Source: Verrucomicrobiota bacterium (GTDB taxonomy: Bacteria; Chlamydiota; Chlamydiia; Chlamydiales; Rhabdochlamydiaceae). Taken from it: a stretch of 6,045 nt of DNA. Shown piece after piece: positions 5,642 through 6,045 of this stretch; positions within the stretch are counted from its first letter, which is position 1, and every line of letters begins with the position of its first letter. The position numbers and the translations under genes are program-made. The notes under the pieces are model-generated. The model had not been told where the DNA came from. It saw nothing but the letters and a program-made list of their open reading frames with translations, and ran no database searches. The stretch covers positions 1 through 6,045 of the forward strand of contig CAJCIW010000100.1 in NCBI GenBank assembly GCA_903970455.1, written 5' to 3'.

Positions 5642-5866
5642 TCTATGATTGACCGTCCGGTTCGCGAGATTTCTCTCTTCCGGCTATGACGTGGTCTCGA
5701 TGGAGACGGTGGATACATCCCCATTACGGTTTCTAGAGTCCTGCCTGGAACAGTCACGGGTTGCCCCGTTTCCAATCGGCGGTGGAACCTGTCCAAAAGA
5801 ATGGTTTTTACTTGACAGTAAGGCGTATACCGTCCGATCTCAGGATCGCCAAATCTTCTGGCATAG
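5642..5866. other. Unassigned GC-richer segment between hydrolase and transposase remnants
   Basis: Composition is visibly more GC-rich than the flanking DNA, and the segment is open on both strands. One + frame starts at ATG 5649 and runs to 5996. One - frame of about 99 codons between stops covers it and beyond. Neither has a ribosome site or a motif I can place, and the + frame continues out of phase over the recognisable transposase sequence, so it is a shadow there. A small perfect hairpin GTCTC-GATG-GAGAC sits near 5693-5706. It is most likely the left end or 5' portion of a decayed insertion element, but it could be another inserted fragment. Confidence 0.3.
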
Positions 5867-6045
5867 TTCAGTGCGGCAATCCGATCCGATATGTCCCCAT
5901 GTCCACTTTACAACGTCTCAGATGAAGAAGTTGTTAGAGCCTGGGTGGAAAACCCCTACTGGCAAGCTTTCTGCGGGTATGAGTTTTTACAGTTGAGTGG
6001 GCCTTCGCGTGCAAGCACCCTACGGCCTTGGCTTTTGAGGGAAAG
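5867..6045 (+). pseudogene. IS5-family-like transposase, degenerate N-terminal fragment running off the window
   Basis: The + frame beginning after the TAG at 5864-5866 reads LYNVSDEEVVRAWVENPYWQAFCGYEFLQ from about 5906, then P...STL..W...RE. This is the conserved N-terminal region of IS5-group DDE transposases (the DUF772-like part, commonly 'YNLSDEEVVxxWVENPYWQYFCG' then 'P-x-x-P-S-S-L-x-x-W'). The usual preceding 'KPIRLMVGLxxLK' is reduced to a corrupted AIRSDMSPCP, apparently shortened by some 9 nt, and a stop lies just upstream, so the 5' end is damaged. The catalytic DDE domain would be beyond the right edge. The element probably contributed to the loss of the adjacent hydrolase's 5' part. 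The family call is fairly good; subgroup and element boundaries cannot be set. Confidence 0.65.

Noticed and set aside
5652..5836. ACCGTCCG direct repeat (5652-5659 and 5829-5836) as insertion-element target repeats
   Set aside because: An 8-bp match in a few hundred bases is expected by chance, and the copies do not flank a recognisable element.
5649..5996. 115-codon + strand open frame as a gene
   Set aside because: It has no ribosome site or recognisable motif, and from about 5906 it runs out of phase over clear transposase sequence in another frame.

Overview
The window looks like part of a chromosome of an obligate intracellular bacterium. An environmental (amoeba-associated) chlamydia of the Parachlamydia/Waddlia/Simkania type is my best guess. 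This rests on moderate-to-low GC, secreted methyltransferase-like proteins, a eukaryote-like polysaccharide pyruvyltransferase and an acyl-CoA-type desaturase with a lysine-rich tail. There is no phylogenetic marker gene, so the assignment is tentative; a Legionella/Coxiella-type gammaproteobacterium is an alternative.

Positions 1-3278 (+ strand) hold a tightly packed operon that enters from the left. In order: the 3' end of a probable methyltransferase, two tandem paralogous class I SAM-methyltransferase-fold proteins, a third unrelated class I SAM methyltransferase, and a polysaccharide pyruvyltransferase. Junctions are a 4-nt overlap, a 4-nt gap, a 2-nt gap and a 2-nt gap, so the genes are probably co-transcribed and translationally coupled. 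Three of the four complete products start with clear signal peptides, and the fourth has a marginal one. That is unusual for enzymes that use SAM or phosphoenolpyruvate. I infer a glycan- or surface-modifying set that acts outside the cytoplasm, possibly in the host.

Positions 3399-5148 (- strand) hold two separate units converging on the operon. A MauE/DoxX-like membrane protein has its own candidate promoter. A delta-9-type fatty-acid desaturase has all three histidine boxes and a charged C-terminal coiled coil. Between them is a perfect 14-bp hairpin terminator with T-tracts on both strands.

Positions 5149-6045 have no intact gene that I can support. The stretch holds a palindrome-rich leader upstream of the desaturase, a structured AT-rich intergenic segment, a decayed C-terminal fragment of an alpha/beta hydrolase (- strand) broken by a 10-bp tandem duplication plus a frameshift, an unassigned GC-richer segment, and the N-terminal part of a degenerate IS5-type transposase running off the right edge. 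This is a small graveyard of accessory DNA next to a healthy gene cluster.
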